Source: Phytoseiulus persimilis (taxonomy: Eukaryota > Arthropoda > Arachnida > Mesostigmata > Phytoseiidae). From it: DNA of 64,000 nucleotides. Made by a program: the position numbers and the translations under genes. The stretch lies in NCBI GenBank assembly GCA_037576195.1, contig CM075104.1:10246211-10310210 (forward strand), written 5' to 3'. This document shows, one piece after another, positions 1 through 10,414 of this stretch (its first letter is position 1; each line of letters opens with the position of its first letter). The notes below the pieces were generated by a model. The model did not search any database and had not been told where the DNA came from. It saw only the letters and a list, made by a program, of their open reading frames with translations.

Positions 1-264
1 ATCGGAGTGCTCGAGACGCAGCAATCCGAGAGACGCACTGGACGCTCTTGGAGAGTGCCATGGCGCTCGATACAAAGGTTCTGAAAATTCGAAGCTCTTG
101 ACTTTTCGACCCGCGACGGGTCTTCACCTCGTGATTCGACCCGCAGCAGAAATTCCGTGAGTGCCTCTGTCGTGGAGCGCCTCTGCGTGGCGGCAGTTTC
201 ATCAGTGTCAAGAACTGAATCGTATCTCAGGTTACACAGCGTTGGTTCGAGCACACTTTCCGGG

Positions 265-385
265 GCTCATGGAGGCGATTCCGTTGTCGATCTAACCATA
301 CTCTTCGGGGTCTATGGAGTTGATTCCGATGTCCATCTGACAAAAATTTCAGGGTTCCTAGAGATGGTTCCGGGGTTTTTGTTGC
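265..385. repeat. Diverged 45-bp tandem repeat, left copy
   Basis: About three head-to-tail units are visible. The shared core GATTCCG (third unit GGTTCCG) starts near 277, 322 and 366, giving a spacing of 44-45 bases. It is followed by a TCGATCTAACCATA-like segment and preceded by a GGGGCTCATGGAGG-like segment. The same consensus, in the same orientation, recurs near 63590-63775. A weaker two-unit match lies near 3001-3056. I see no coding role. Confidence 0.7.
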
Positions 386-435
386 TGTTTCTGGAAAGGT
401 GGCCTACCACTATGTTTTCGAGCTCGATCCCTATC

Positions 436-1133
436 CTACCCATCCGCATGATTGGGTAAAAACTGTGAGGAAGGAGGAAGCGAAACACTCCTCACTTCCG
501 ACCACGAGGTCAGGAAGGAGCGGGCACGAGTGGTTGACGACCACAAACGCAAGCTCCGACTAGAGGCCACCCCGATACAGGCCGGTGACGGGGCCGAGGT
601 CGTGGGCAAGAAGTATTTGTTGGCCTTTTCATCCCACTTTCTGCGTTTTTCATGCGGTATCCGGGCTTGGACCAAGCAATCTCAGCTTTCGCACGTGGCT
701 GTTATCTGGCTCCCTTCCAGTCCACGCTTCTTCCGGACACACTGAACGCCGGGCTGCTGTCGGACTCAGGTTCTTTGGTCAGCACGCCGCACTCACAGCT
801 CCACACATTGACTCCGCTCTTTCCACCAAGGTTCGGAATGCGACCATTCTGCTCCGGGCAGCTCTGGACGGTCGTCTCGTGGTTAATCCCTTCTCGCGCG
901 AGGAATTCCGGAACCGACCTATTGAGATGCTCGATGCCATTAAACGTTCTTATTCTGTTCAACCTCAGTCCTGAATCACGCTCAGCGTACCTGACAAACC
1001 CTGCCAGTTTCTCGAAAACTTCAGATTCCATTTTCACGAATGCCACGGTGCTTGATCCTCGAGATGATGCCGCTCCGAGCGCTCTTCTTCTGATGGGCAT
1101 CGATTGCCGACCAATCAACGTACTCACGTACAA
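436..1133 (-). mobile_element. Ty1/copia retrotransposon fossil, integrase region
   Basis: The minus strand carries a segment with the copia-type integrase signature: an EFLAREGINHET stretch followed by a PEQNG motif, equivalent to the FF..EGI.HE.T.PYTPQQNG block of copia integrases. Downstream, near 600-675, lies an IPHEKRRKWDEKA segment typical of the stretch that follows the copia integrase core. This is a fossil: it is broken in several places and only part of the element is recognisable. No gag, reverse transcriptase or long terminal repeats were identified, so the real ends are unknown. The family assignment rests on the two motif blocks. Confidence 0.7.
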
Positions 1134-4100
1134 GGATCACAGTTAAACAGATGCGCCTCCATGGCGAAACTCCAGTTCATAATATTGAGTCCAGATCCAC
1201 ATAGACTGCCTATCGACAGGTCGATTAGACTAGAGGTCTCGAGACGGAGCTGCAGTATATCTCGCGGGGCAGTGGGCTGTTTGCGCTAGCCAGAGCAGGG
1301 ATGCTCGATACCAAGAGCCGAGAGTACTCCCCCGAGCCTTCCATAGATTTGAAATGTGCTCGATGTGGTTCCTTGGAAACCGACAAAGACTACATTCTGG
1401 AATGCGGGGGAGGAGAGTATTTCAAGACGTAATTCTCGTATCGACGATAACTTAGCCCTATATCACCAGCGACGAACCTGAGGAGCACGGAGGAAATAAC
1501 AAGGCGTTGGATGAAATGTGATCTATGAACGCAAGAAAATTGACTCTGAAATGGAAGGGAACATGTGTGTTGAAAACTAGTGAGCGACCTTTTGGGCTAG
1601 GGTTGGTTGAACGCAAACTGAAGACAGCTCCGTTGTATATTGTATCTTCGTTTTGATGGCCGCACATTATCTGATGTGTTGCAGCGCTCGTGGGTCACCA
1701 GAACGGGAGAGCCTCTATCAACATAGGAGACCTCAACCGCCGATTGCTTCCCATCGGCAGCAGGATAGATCGGTGACACTGTGTGCACGTGTAAGATCCA
1801 ATGAATCTGAATCCGAGAATTTGGTAAGTTCCCCCGTCCGATTTTCCCGATGACGATGACACGCTGACTGTCTTCGTCGTCGCGTAGGGCCTCGTTCACT
1901 AGCCCGACGCTCAAGGTCGAATCAGAGCGCAGATTTTGCCGATTTCTTTGGTGGCGGTGATGGTGCCCCCCCCCCCCCCCCCTCGACAACCCAGGTAGGT
2001 TTCGGTAAAGCTTGCTTTCGTATAGCTTGACTCTCCTTACAAGATGTTGGTGATCCCACTTCAACGCCCTCGACTCACTTGGATTCCGGTAAGCAAGCAA
2101 ATGAGACTGAATTCCCATTTCGCGACGTGAATGTGGATTAGACGACGGTATGGTACTCCTACAATATAGTCACGTCTGCGTAATTCAATGTCTTATCGGG
2201 CCCTGGAGCGAGTGTAGCTCCTTGGTTATTCTCTGGAATCGCAATGAAGCATCGTACCGGAGAGATCAAATCGTCGGAGAGCGGGAAATGTTCTTCGTTC
2301 TGTAGCTGGCAGGAGGATCGAAGTGGCTGTTCCAACTCTACGAGCCTTCCCAACATCCTAAACGAATAATTACACCGAGTCGACATGTCGAGGAAAACTG
2401 GACGACTCTGATACCAGGGATGCACCCGCGGATGATTCCAGACTCATCTGTCTCATTTGGGCTCCGGAACAACTCGTGCCGTCACGTAGCTTCCAACCGA
2501 TGAAGTTCACCTTCGTTCGGGCCGAATGCTAGCTGGATCGAAAAAGCCGAGAAGCATTCTGAATCCGAGGATCACTGAAACCGAGATCCAGTTGAGAGGT
2601 TCAGGTGCGTTCCGAACCGCGACTCAGAACACGCTTCCCTCCTTCGAGGAGCGTGCTCTACATTGGTTGGACGTGGAACATGTGAGATGAGTTCAGCGAC
2701 AAACCAGAACTGTTTCTGGCGCAGGTCAAGTTAAGGGAAACGAATAATTCCGTCTCGCATTTCCCTCTGACTTGCAGCTGTGTTCTCACAGAATCCGGTT
2801 GATGGAATTTCCTGCTGCGAAAGCCATATAACTGGCTTGCTTGTCCAAAGAGTTTAATCATACCATTCCCACGGGGAGCCGATTAGCAGATGACACAGCG
2901 ATCAGAATTTCGGAAGAGGTGCAGTTTTCTCTCTAATGTTAACTTTGTTCCGCTTGCGATGCGACTGGATGAGTATCCAGCAAGCTTACGGGGAATGCTT
3001 AAATTGATTCCGGACCTGGATCGAGACGACGCACCGGTTCCGAAGCTCTGATTCCGCCCCCGATTAAGTAAGTGATCGCGAAACAGTGCCCTCTCGGTGG
3101 TTTGCGCTTATCAAATTTCACCATGCAACCGCTACACAGGCTGCATGAATGCGTTCCGAGTTTATTATATTTCAGCGGGAAGGTGATACCCACTGAGGTG
3201 GTACCCGAGTAACACCTCTGGGAGGCTCTGGGATCCGAGATTCGGGTGTCTCCGCTTCTGGAGGGCCTACAGGATAGATTGGACCGCCAGGATGCGCGTT
3301 TTTTGTGGCTAGAGGAAGATTCGTCTGAAAGCCCGAAATCGCGGAAATATAGATTCTTGAATGAGTCCCAAACTTTGATTTTGACCCCTTTCTTTCGCTG
3401 AAGCATCGTAAAGCTCGGGGGGCGGGATTCAATGATGTGGAGAGGCGGAGAGACGCGGATTCGAGCTGACGGTGATTATTTGCTTCGCGCGCATGAGTTC
3501 CACTGTGAACAGGCTTGCAGGGTGAGCTTCGACGGTGGGGTTCCTCCCAGCCTCTGCGGAGGCTGAGACTACGCACCGCGATATGACTAGCAGAGTTTCT
3601 CCTTGGGAATGTTTCCAGGGGCAATTCCGTCTGTGTTCCACAGTTGAAGGCTACATGCTCAGAAATGGAATAAATTGTCGCCACCCCACCGTAGATCTCA
3701 GTCGCCGGAACAAGACCGTGCGTCCCGGAAGGAATCCGTATACCTGGCCCATATTCACGTCTTCTCTCTGTCTTCTTTTGGCCTTCGATCTGAACACTCC
3801 TTCGACCGTCATTCAAATAACGCGCTGTGTCTTCGTGCCCTTTATTCTTTCCATAGGAAACTCGCCGCTAGGTTATTCAATTCACAGCTGTTTGGAATAT
3901 GTTGCAATCACAGAAACTTTCCGACAGAGTTCAATCAGTTACAACTGCATGACGCAGATGCTACGTCTATACAGGGGACGTTTTACAAATACCGACCGAG
4001 TGTTCCCCATAGCTCGGTTGAACACCGTTATTCGATCCTTGCTCTTCCTAAAGAGCCCAATGGGCTGAGTTAGCAGTAGTATCCTGGATACAACCATGTT

Positions 4101-4636
4101 TCAAAGGACTTGCGGGAGCTTGAATAGGGTTTTTCGTCTCCGGGAGGATATCACTGGATTCTCAGGCGCTTCTGAGAGTGGAATCAGTCTCGTTTGGGAA
4201 TACGTCTCCAATGGGTCTACCGATATTGTACATTATGATAGAATTTTCTGATTCTATCACGGTCTGATGTCGCGGAGAAGCTCAGCTCGATGTTATTGGT
4301 GAACCAGTGTCTTCGACGGACGGCATCCGAGTCTTATTTCGAGTTTACGCTGAATACGTGATTCTTCGAGGGAACCTCCCAACCTTCAAAAGTTCGCGCC
4401 GTCGTCGGAGAACAACTTGTTGAAGTGCTCTCTTGTACACTGACGGTGGACGTTCTTGCCTGTCGAGTTCGACCACAATGGATGGTCAACCGACATTCGG
4501 TCCAGACATTAACGGAAATAACTTTTTTGGCATGTTTGCTCCGGTTTGTTCCGAACATTTCCTCTTCGATGACTCCAATGCGTGCCGTGCTCCCCGTGCA
4601 CGCATCCCGTCGGACTGTCAGCATCTGTATTCATCT
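1134..4636. other. No gene recognised; simple repeats only
   Basis: Open frames here are scattered, overlap on both strands and match no family I know. The longest are 3172-3816 (minus, 214 codons) and 3535-4068 (plus, 177 codons), which overlap each other, so at most one could be real. A run of 17 C lies at 1966-1982. A short plus-strand stretch near 1350-1420 reads like a C-x2-C...C cluster but is too short to name. The part next to 4636 is probably 3' untranslated sequence of the SLC16-type gene. Confidence 0.5.
3001..3056. repeat. Possible diverged copies of the 45-bp repeat
   Basis: Two GATTCCG cores spaced 44 bases apart (near 3006 and 3050) are separated by a sequence ending TTCCGAAGCTCT, which resembles the TCCGGAGCCTAG part of the window-end repeat. 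The match is weak and could be chance. Confidence 0.3.
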
Positions 4637-6599
4637 TCAGACCTTCTGTGCCTTAACTCCGGAATGTCCCTCGAGAACTCTCTCACGGAGCCCTGTCCTG
4701 AATTCGCCCAATATTCTGTAAAGCCAGTAGATTCCGCAGAGTACGCACAGGGAAGACATGGTGCAAAACATTCCATCGTAGCTGCCTCGAACGTCTCTGA
4801 AGTAGCCGTCGAGGAGTGGCCTGAAGCTGGTCACGATGCCGCACATGAACAGCGAGGCTCCCAGGCTGCCCGTGAAACGTGAAATCCCGAAATCGTTCAC
4901 CAGAAGGACTGGTATCAGCGAGACGAGGGCGCCGTTGCAACCGCCGACGATGAAGGAAGCCACGAGTAGCGCCGACAAAGATGAGCTCATTACCCAAAAC
5001 ACCAACGCTATTGTCTGAAACGGTAAGACTGTGATAGCAATGGAGCCAGTTTGATCTTTGATAGAATACGTCTCGAACTTAGATTCAGTTCTATGATAAA
5101 GGGGAACCCGGCAATAGAACTAACCTCGAGCAAAAAGGCGGCGGCGAACAGAAGATGCCATGAGACCACTTTGCAGTCGATCAAGGCGCCTGAAAGTATT
5201 CGCATCATCAGGTCGCCGACGGCACAGATTGGCAGAACGAACAAGGCGGATGCTTCGTGGATTCCTGCGAAGAATGGGTGAAAATGGAGGTCGTGTTTCT
5301 TCAGTCTACGCCGTAATCATGGGCATGAACTTCAATCCGGTTCAGAATCTCTCTGCTCAATGGGGTTTGACAAGATGAGTCATGCAAACCTTAGATGTGG
5401 CCTCCGTCACACGCTGTTTTCACTATATATTTCTGAGAAAATAGCCAAACCATGACTCCGTCAAGGAGAATTTGGATCTCTGAGCCAGAAAAAGCGAGAG
5501 GACATGCCTTGATCACGGGTGTGGTCGAACGCGATCATGAGGAAAGTGTTGTTTGCGCTATATATCACAACGATGCAGAAAACATCCAGGATGAATCTGG
5601 CGCTCAGCATATAATGGGAAGATTCTTTCCTCGTAGAAATCTCAGACGTGTCCACTGATTCCACTAGCTCCTGTTCTTCAACTGAAAATTATGACGGTTC
5701 GCCTTCAGTAATGATTCATTGCAGAATGTGACGAGCCAGGCGTATCGAGCAACTGGAGAACCTCACCCGTATCGATAGAAGCTGCTTTTTCCCGTTCTTT
5801 TTGCTCCTCGAGGAACCACTGAGGTGATTTCAGGAAGAAGGACAAGATCAGGCTCATCAGGCTCGCAAGGCCCAAGGAAGGCATCGCCATTTTGAGGCCT
5901 AACTCATTGATGAGCAGCTGCAGCGCATTCGGGGCGAAAGTTGCGACTCCAGACGAAATCGTAGAGACCAAACCGGTAGCTGTCGTCCTAGAATATTGAA
6001 AGAGGTGGATAAGCTCAGTTCCATATCCGTGTTCCTCGCTCCGAGAAACTCAGCGGAATTTATTTCAAAACCACGAAATAGTGAATGTTCGACCTTTTGT
6101 TCTTGAAGTGTTGCATGAATATCAGGGTCGAAAACATGTAAACTCCTGAGATCGCGAAACCTTGGAAGACGAAGGAGATCGAGAAGTGGAAAACATTCTT
6201 CGCATAATACGTCAGTAGCTGGGAGCACATGATGAGCGTGCAGGAAAATCTGAGGAGCGAAGTGGTCGCGAAACGCTTCTGCAGCAAAGGGAAGATCGGG
6301 GCTGTAGAATAGAACAATTCGTCAATCCTTTCGAATATTTCGAGAATTCTGGATATTGCTGACCCCCGGGACTACATGGTAGGTCTTTCGGGGCGGAAAA
6401 ACTCACCGAATATCTGCGAGGAGCCTATGAACAGCGTCAAAGGCCATGAGGCCTCTTCCCGGAGTATTTGCCACTTGTTGAGAAAGCCGACGAAAATTAC
6501 GCCGGTGGTCTTCAAACTTATCAATACCGGGATCTGTATGAAGCCAGCTAGAACCGCATTCCTCCAAGAAACGCAAGAGTCCGGTCCGTCGGGTTTCAT
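4637..6599 (-). CDS. SLC16-type major facilitator transporter (monocarboxylate transporter family)
   Basis: Six exons give one uninterrupted frame: 6599-6407, 6301-6094, 5987-5767, 5681-5508, 5264-5125 and 5014-4637. The total is 1314 nt, 437 residues. Twelve hydrophobic segments are visible, with a hydrophilic loop of about 48 residues after the sixth (near residues 190-240), the usual MFS/SLC16 arrangement. After segment 4, HFKNKRTTATGLVSTISSG matches the SLC16 motif YF..KR..A.G.A.AG. The usual acidic-glycine-aromatic motif before segment 1 is not evident, so the substrate cannot be stated; the family carries monocarboxylates, aromatic amino acids and other small acids across the plasma membrane. 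The start at 6599 was chosen because the upstream in-frame sequence ends in a good intron 3' end (TTAAC...CATTACAG) just before AACAATG, suggesting a 5' untranslated exon. Intron 4 uses a GC donor. The frame is intact with no sign of decay. Confidence 0.88.
5265..5507 (-). other. GC-AG intron in the SLC16-type gene
   Basis: Read on the minus strand, exon 4 ends CAAG and the intron begins GCATGT; it ends TTCTTCGCAG. Only this junction joins the end of segment 7 (FDHTRDQG) to the start of segment 8 (IHEASALFVLPIC) in frame, giving the expected DQG-I-x-EA pattern of the family. No GT donor close by gives a continuous frame. The whole model then divides exactly by three. Confidence 0.75.
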
Positions 6600-8872
6600 T
6601 GTTCTGTAATGCGATGAGTTAATAGGGACCGGACTATTCGTTTCTCGTGGGAGCAAGAGCACTCGTTTCGATTCGCTCCCCGGAAACGGAGTCTGTTGAG
6701 TCATGCAGCATCCCGTAGAGAAGACTCTTATTGGACCGGGAAACAGAGGAAACTGAGAGGCATTTTCGAACAGTCGCCGCTGAATGCTCAGAACGGACTA
6801 GACCAGCTAAACATCCTGACAGTATGAGTGATGCCATGTGCGTGTGTGCACACACAGGGAGTTTTGTGTCAGAGTTTCGCGAAATTCACTCTTCATTCTG
6901 TGCATGAAATAAATAATGGTCGTCGAAGAAACGAAATTTCATCGATACTCAGATCTGATCGTTGGGAACGACCAAATTGGGATGGCCTGAGAAGCTTCAA
7001 AGCCACCAAGAATGCTGCTAGATTGAGTGCCGCCTCGTCCTGTTTCTCGAGAGCGAGTGCCAAACACTGTAGGTGTATGTGGCAGCTCTCGTTCTCGATA
7101 AGGGTGGGAATCACTCGGGTCCTTCCGAATAATAGCATGGATTTTGAATGCCGAACGGAATGATTCGCAATTTCCTCCGCGAATCATTCCAGAGAACCTT
7201 TGGGCGACATAGTGCGGTTTCCGCTCTGTGGAACTCACACTCGACGGTATTCTGCGTCTTTCGCGGATAATTCGAAAAGTCATGAACGCTCTCATGAGGC
7301 GATTCTCCCAACCGAGAACAGAGAACCCCTCCGCGCTCTGATGTCATATGTGATTATCGCGGCGCTGCCTGTTCGTCATTACACAAGGAGCACGAAGTCC
7401 AAGCTCTCGAAATGAGCTGATAATCCTGCGAGTTTGAGCCGCTGTTAGCTTTCCGAGAAACACACCGATATCGGGTGGCCACCAGGTTTCGCTGAATGGC
7501 TGCGAAAACGGTTTCGAACCTTCCGTGAAAACTCTCTTCTCCCGCTGCAGGCAAGTCAACTAATGAGCTGTGAGCATGAACAAAGATACGGCTGAATTAG
7601 TATCCATAAAATATTTACGACAGATGGCGATTCGGAGAGGTCACCTAACTCACCCGGCTCACTGGTCGAGTTCCGAGCTGTCATGTGACGATTCCAAAGG
7701 AAAATCAGTTACGTAGAGAGATACCGTGCTCTCCTAACGACAAGGGCTCTCAGGACGATCTCAAGCTACGAACCAGTCGAGAGCCTGAGGCCAACGCCCT
7801 TTGCACTGTTGAGGCGCTTTGCTTCCGAACTTTCATCGACATCGAGTCGGCTGCTTGTAGAAAGGTCCGTTCAGTCGCAGGTGACACCTTCGCTGGTGAA
7901 AATGAAGCAAAGCGTCTTCAGCGCACCGAGCGAGGACAGATCAGCTTTTTTCCGGATTGTCAATGAGATGTGCGCTCTTATCGCCACCCCCGGATCGATA
8001 CAGCTATGGGTTTGGGGTCTACCGACGAAAAACACTCGCGACGGCTGTACTGCTTGTGCTGACTATCGCAGAGAGTATGAACTCATATCTAGTCGGATCA
8101 CTCGTCACGGGGGAGGTAGGAATCTTATCGGAGCGATTCGATTGGAAATCACTCAAGCCAAGTCGGCGCCTCAGAGTATATGGCTTATCAGCTGCTCTCC
8201 GGAATGACTCTCCTTATCGCGAATCACGGTGGTAGAGCGACGGGAACGTCCCCGGAAACACCAACTGACTGGGGACCGTGAAAATACTCGCTACCATGAT
8301 GCGGATTCTATCACAAGAAGAGGATGATTACACATCCTAGCCAACTCTCCACGCTCGATTTAGAAAGGAACGTGTCGCTCCTCTTCGAGCTCTACCGAAC
8401 GGTACACTGTACCGTTACTACTTCTAGCCTGATGAATGGAGGGAAGGTCACAGTATTGGCTTCCATATGGATGCACACGGGCAGGGGCGAGGACGAGGGG
8501 TGCACACGGAGTTCTATTTTGAGAAGGAAATAGCTCGAAAAGGAGCACCTGGAACTCGGGAAACACAGACTCGGAGAATGTTCGGATCGCGGAATCGACG
8601 CCGCTTCAAGGCCAGCTCCTTTGGAGACTTACTAAACCGAGAATATTCCCCGATTTACCGTCTCGCTAGCCTCGGATTCTTCCGTCAGATCGAGATCATT
8701 GTGACAGGGGTCGATCCTTGACTGCGATGACGCCTTTTCGCTTTCGCGCTGTCGAGATTTCCTACGGCCGGCAGTGAACAGCATCAATCACTTGCTGAGA
8801 GCAGGCCTTCGGTCGACCGTTATCGACCGCGGAGAACACCGGCACGTTTATTTGGAAGCTGCGTGCGCCAAC
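6600..8872. other. Upstream side of the SLC16-type gene; unassigned reading frames
   Basis: The first part probably contains the promoter and 5' untranslated exon of the SLC16-type gene, but I cannot place them. A minus-strand frame at 6893-7138 has a helical, leucine- and alanine-rich composition (CLALALEKQDEAALNLAAF) that looks protein-like but matches nothing I recognise. A possible membrane-protein exon at 8004-8115 is listed separately. The rest shows no recognisable gene. Confidence 0.4.
8004..8115 (+). CDS. Possible isolated exon of a membrane protein
   Basis: A 112-base open segment is bounded by a plausible acceptor (GATACAG) and donor (GAG then GTAGGA). It encodes YGFGVYRRKTLATAVLLVLT followed by a second hydrophobic-polar stretch. 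The YGFG..R...LA pattern followed by a transmembrane helix recalls the second helix of cation diffusion facilitators, but the histidine or aspartate residues needed to be sure are not in the segment. I found no neighbouring exons, so this is a weak call; an unrelated membrane protein or chance is possible. Confidence 0.2.
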
Positions 8873-9049
8873 CAGTGTTTTGCAAAATCAAAATCATGAT
8901 AGAAGTCATAATCAAAATCACAGAATTGCCGAAATCATAATCACTTTTGTGATTATAATCATAATCAAAATCATAGCCCCCCTGTGATTTCGCCGTGATC
9001 ATATCCGTAACCATGGGATTTTCTGAAAAAAACAGGATTTTGGGGATGG

Positions 9050-9240
9050 TTGGAACGTAGTCGGGGGTTTCAGGGGTCGCTGGGACGATGCAGGTGTCAG
9101 TTCCACTCTATCTACCAATCCTGATGCGGAATCCGTCGAGGAGGCTAGATTCATGATATTGACCTCGGCGTCGTCATCCGACATTCTGGAAAACCAAGAT
9201 TCTGGGGGCAACTTGAACGTGGTCCGGTGTTTTGGGTATT
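9050..9240 (-). repeat. hAT left subterminal repeat array (inverse of right array)
   Basis: Read on the minus strand this segment repeats the order found at 10010-10300: GCCCCCAGAATCTTGGTTTT, a GTCGGATGACGACGCC box, a GGATxGATAGA stretch, then a CAGCGACCCC-type box. It lies inverted relative to the right array and forms the inner part of the long terminal inverted repeat. Confidence 0.8.
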
Positions 9241-9795
9241 GGTGATCTCTGAATGGTCTTGGTCCTTCGCGCTCTTTCCGCTCTGATGCATGACGAGTTA
9301 AGGTGATAATGATAAAAAACTACGATCACGTTGACTGTAGCCATGAAGTTGAGCGGAACCATATGCGAGCAGTACATCCCAAAGACGGCCACATCCGCAT
9401 CGTTGGTTAGATTGCAAACTGATAGCCGGAAGACGATCTATTAAGCCACATGTGCAACATATGCAGGCCGCGAAACCGATATTCGGGTCGGTTGCGCAGG
9501 CACTGCATGGAGGTCAATGGAGAAACCGCTGAAGCACCCCGTCCTATGCGAACCGAAAACACCACGTGCGAAGAGAGAGAGAGAGACCTCACGAGCGAAG
9601 AGCAAAGGGGATAAAAAGGGACGACGAGGGTGGAAGAATCACTCTCACACCTTAATCTGGCAGGTTGCTCCCCGCCCTCCATATCGTAATGATACAGCGC
9701 TTAAGTATTGTCGGCTCAAAGCCGACACCTTGTCACAGAGCGTCCAGCGACGCTTCCGAGCCGTGTTCGATTGTTGAACCGGACACCGAGATCAC

Positions 9796-9976
9796 GATGC
9801 TGCCCCTTTACGAGCACATCTCAGCCCCCTTCAGGGAATTAAACACGGCAGTGCCGTCTAGCGCGGAGGTTGGAAAATTATTTCCCTGCGCAGCAATGAT
9901 GAAGGCGCCGAAATCGAACCGGCCAAGCGATGCTAATTTCGAGCAACGAGTTCTGCTCCGCAATGCTCTATAGGTA
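9796..9976 (+). pseudogene. hAT transposase C-terminal dimerisation domain remnant
   Basis: The frame reads from LPLYEHISAPFRELN through AVPSSAEVGKLFPCAAMM to RPSDANFEQRVLLRNAL and then stops. This corresponds to the conserved hAT C-terminal block (P.SSA..ER.FS.AG......R..L....E...LL..N). The usual ER is GK here and the usual FS is FP, so the copy has decayed. It lies within the inverted-repeat-bounded element and in its plus orientation. The upstream catalytic RNase-H-like region and BED finger were not found. Confidence 0.75.
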
Positions 9977-10009
9977 CTTCAATGAATCTCAATATCCGAA
10001 CCGATCGGG

Positions 10010-10300
10010 GATAACGAACTCCGCGTCAGGATGGATAGATATAGTAGAACTGACACCTGCAACATGCTCAGCGACCCCGAAAACACCCGACAACATATCA
10101 ATCGCCCCCAGAATCTTGGTTTTTCAAAATGTCGGATGACGACGCCGAGATCACTATCACTAATCTGGCCTCCTCAACGAATTACGCGTCAGGATGGATG
10201 GATAGAGTCAAACTAAGGCCTGCATCGTGCTCAGCGACCCCGAAAACCCCCGACTTGGTGCCCACCGCCCCCCAAATCCTATTTTTAAGAAAAATCCTTC
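10010..10300 (+). repeat. hAT right subterminal repeat array
   Basis: Two direct copies spaced 162 bases apart share a CGTCAGGATGGATAGA stretch, then TCAGCGACCCCGAAAAC (near 10069 and 10231), then a CGCCCCC(A/C) box. The same order appears inverted near 9050-9240. Subterminal repeats of this kind are known in hAT elements as transposase-binding sites; that role is inferred here. Confidence 0.75.
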
Positions 10301-10414
10301 GATTACGGCATGATTGTGATTATGTATGATTATGATTACGATCATAATCATAACCGTAATCATAGTACCTGGGGGTTGAAATCATAATCATGATTATGAT
10401 TTTGCCCAGCACTG

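Larger units (their letters stand above)
8873..10414 (+). mobile_element. hAT DNA transposon, internally deleted, with complete ends
   Basis: The element begins CAGTGTTTTGCAAAATCA and ends with the inverse of CAGTGCTGGGCAAAATCA, the typical hAT terminus. It is flanked by GCGCCAAC (8865-8872) and GCGCAAAC (10415-10422), an 8-bp target duplication with one mismatch, as hAT elements make. About 350 bases at each end are inverted copies of each other and contain GATTAT/ATAATC-rich DNA plus a ~162-base subrepeat in two copies per end. The inside keeps the hAT C-terminal dimerisation region (9796-9973, plus strand). The rest of the transposase is not recognisable, so it is probably non-autonomous. 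Confidence 0.88.

Noticed and set aside
1350-1420. CARCGSLETDKDYILEC on the plus strand, like the zinc motif at the end of LINE reverse transcriptases
   Set aside because: Only about 20 residues, the usual histidine is tyrosine, and no reverse transcriptase is found upstream.
6602-6704. Upstream in-frame ATG at 6704 as start of the SLC16-type protein
   Set aside because: The sequence between 6704 and 6599 ends in a strong intron-end pattern (branch-like TTAAC then CATTACAG), and the family starts close to the first helix, so 6599 is preferred.
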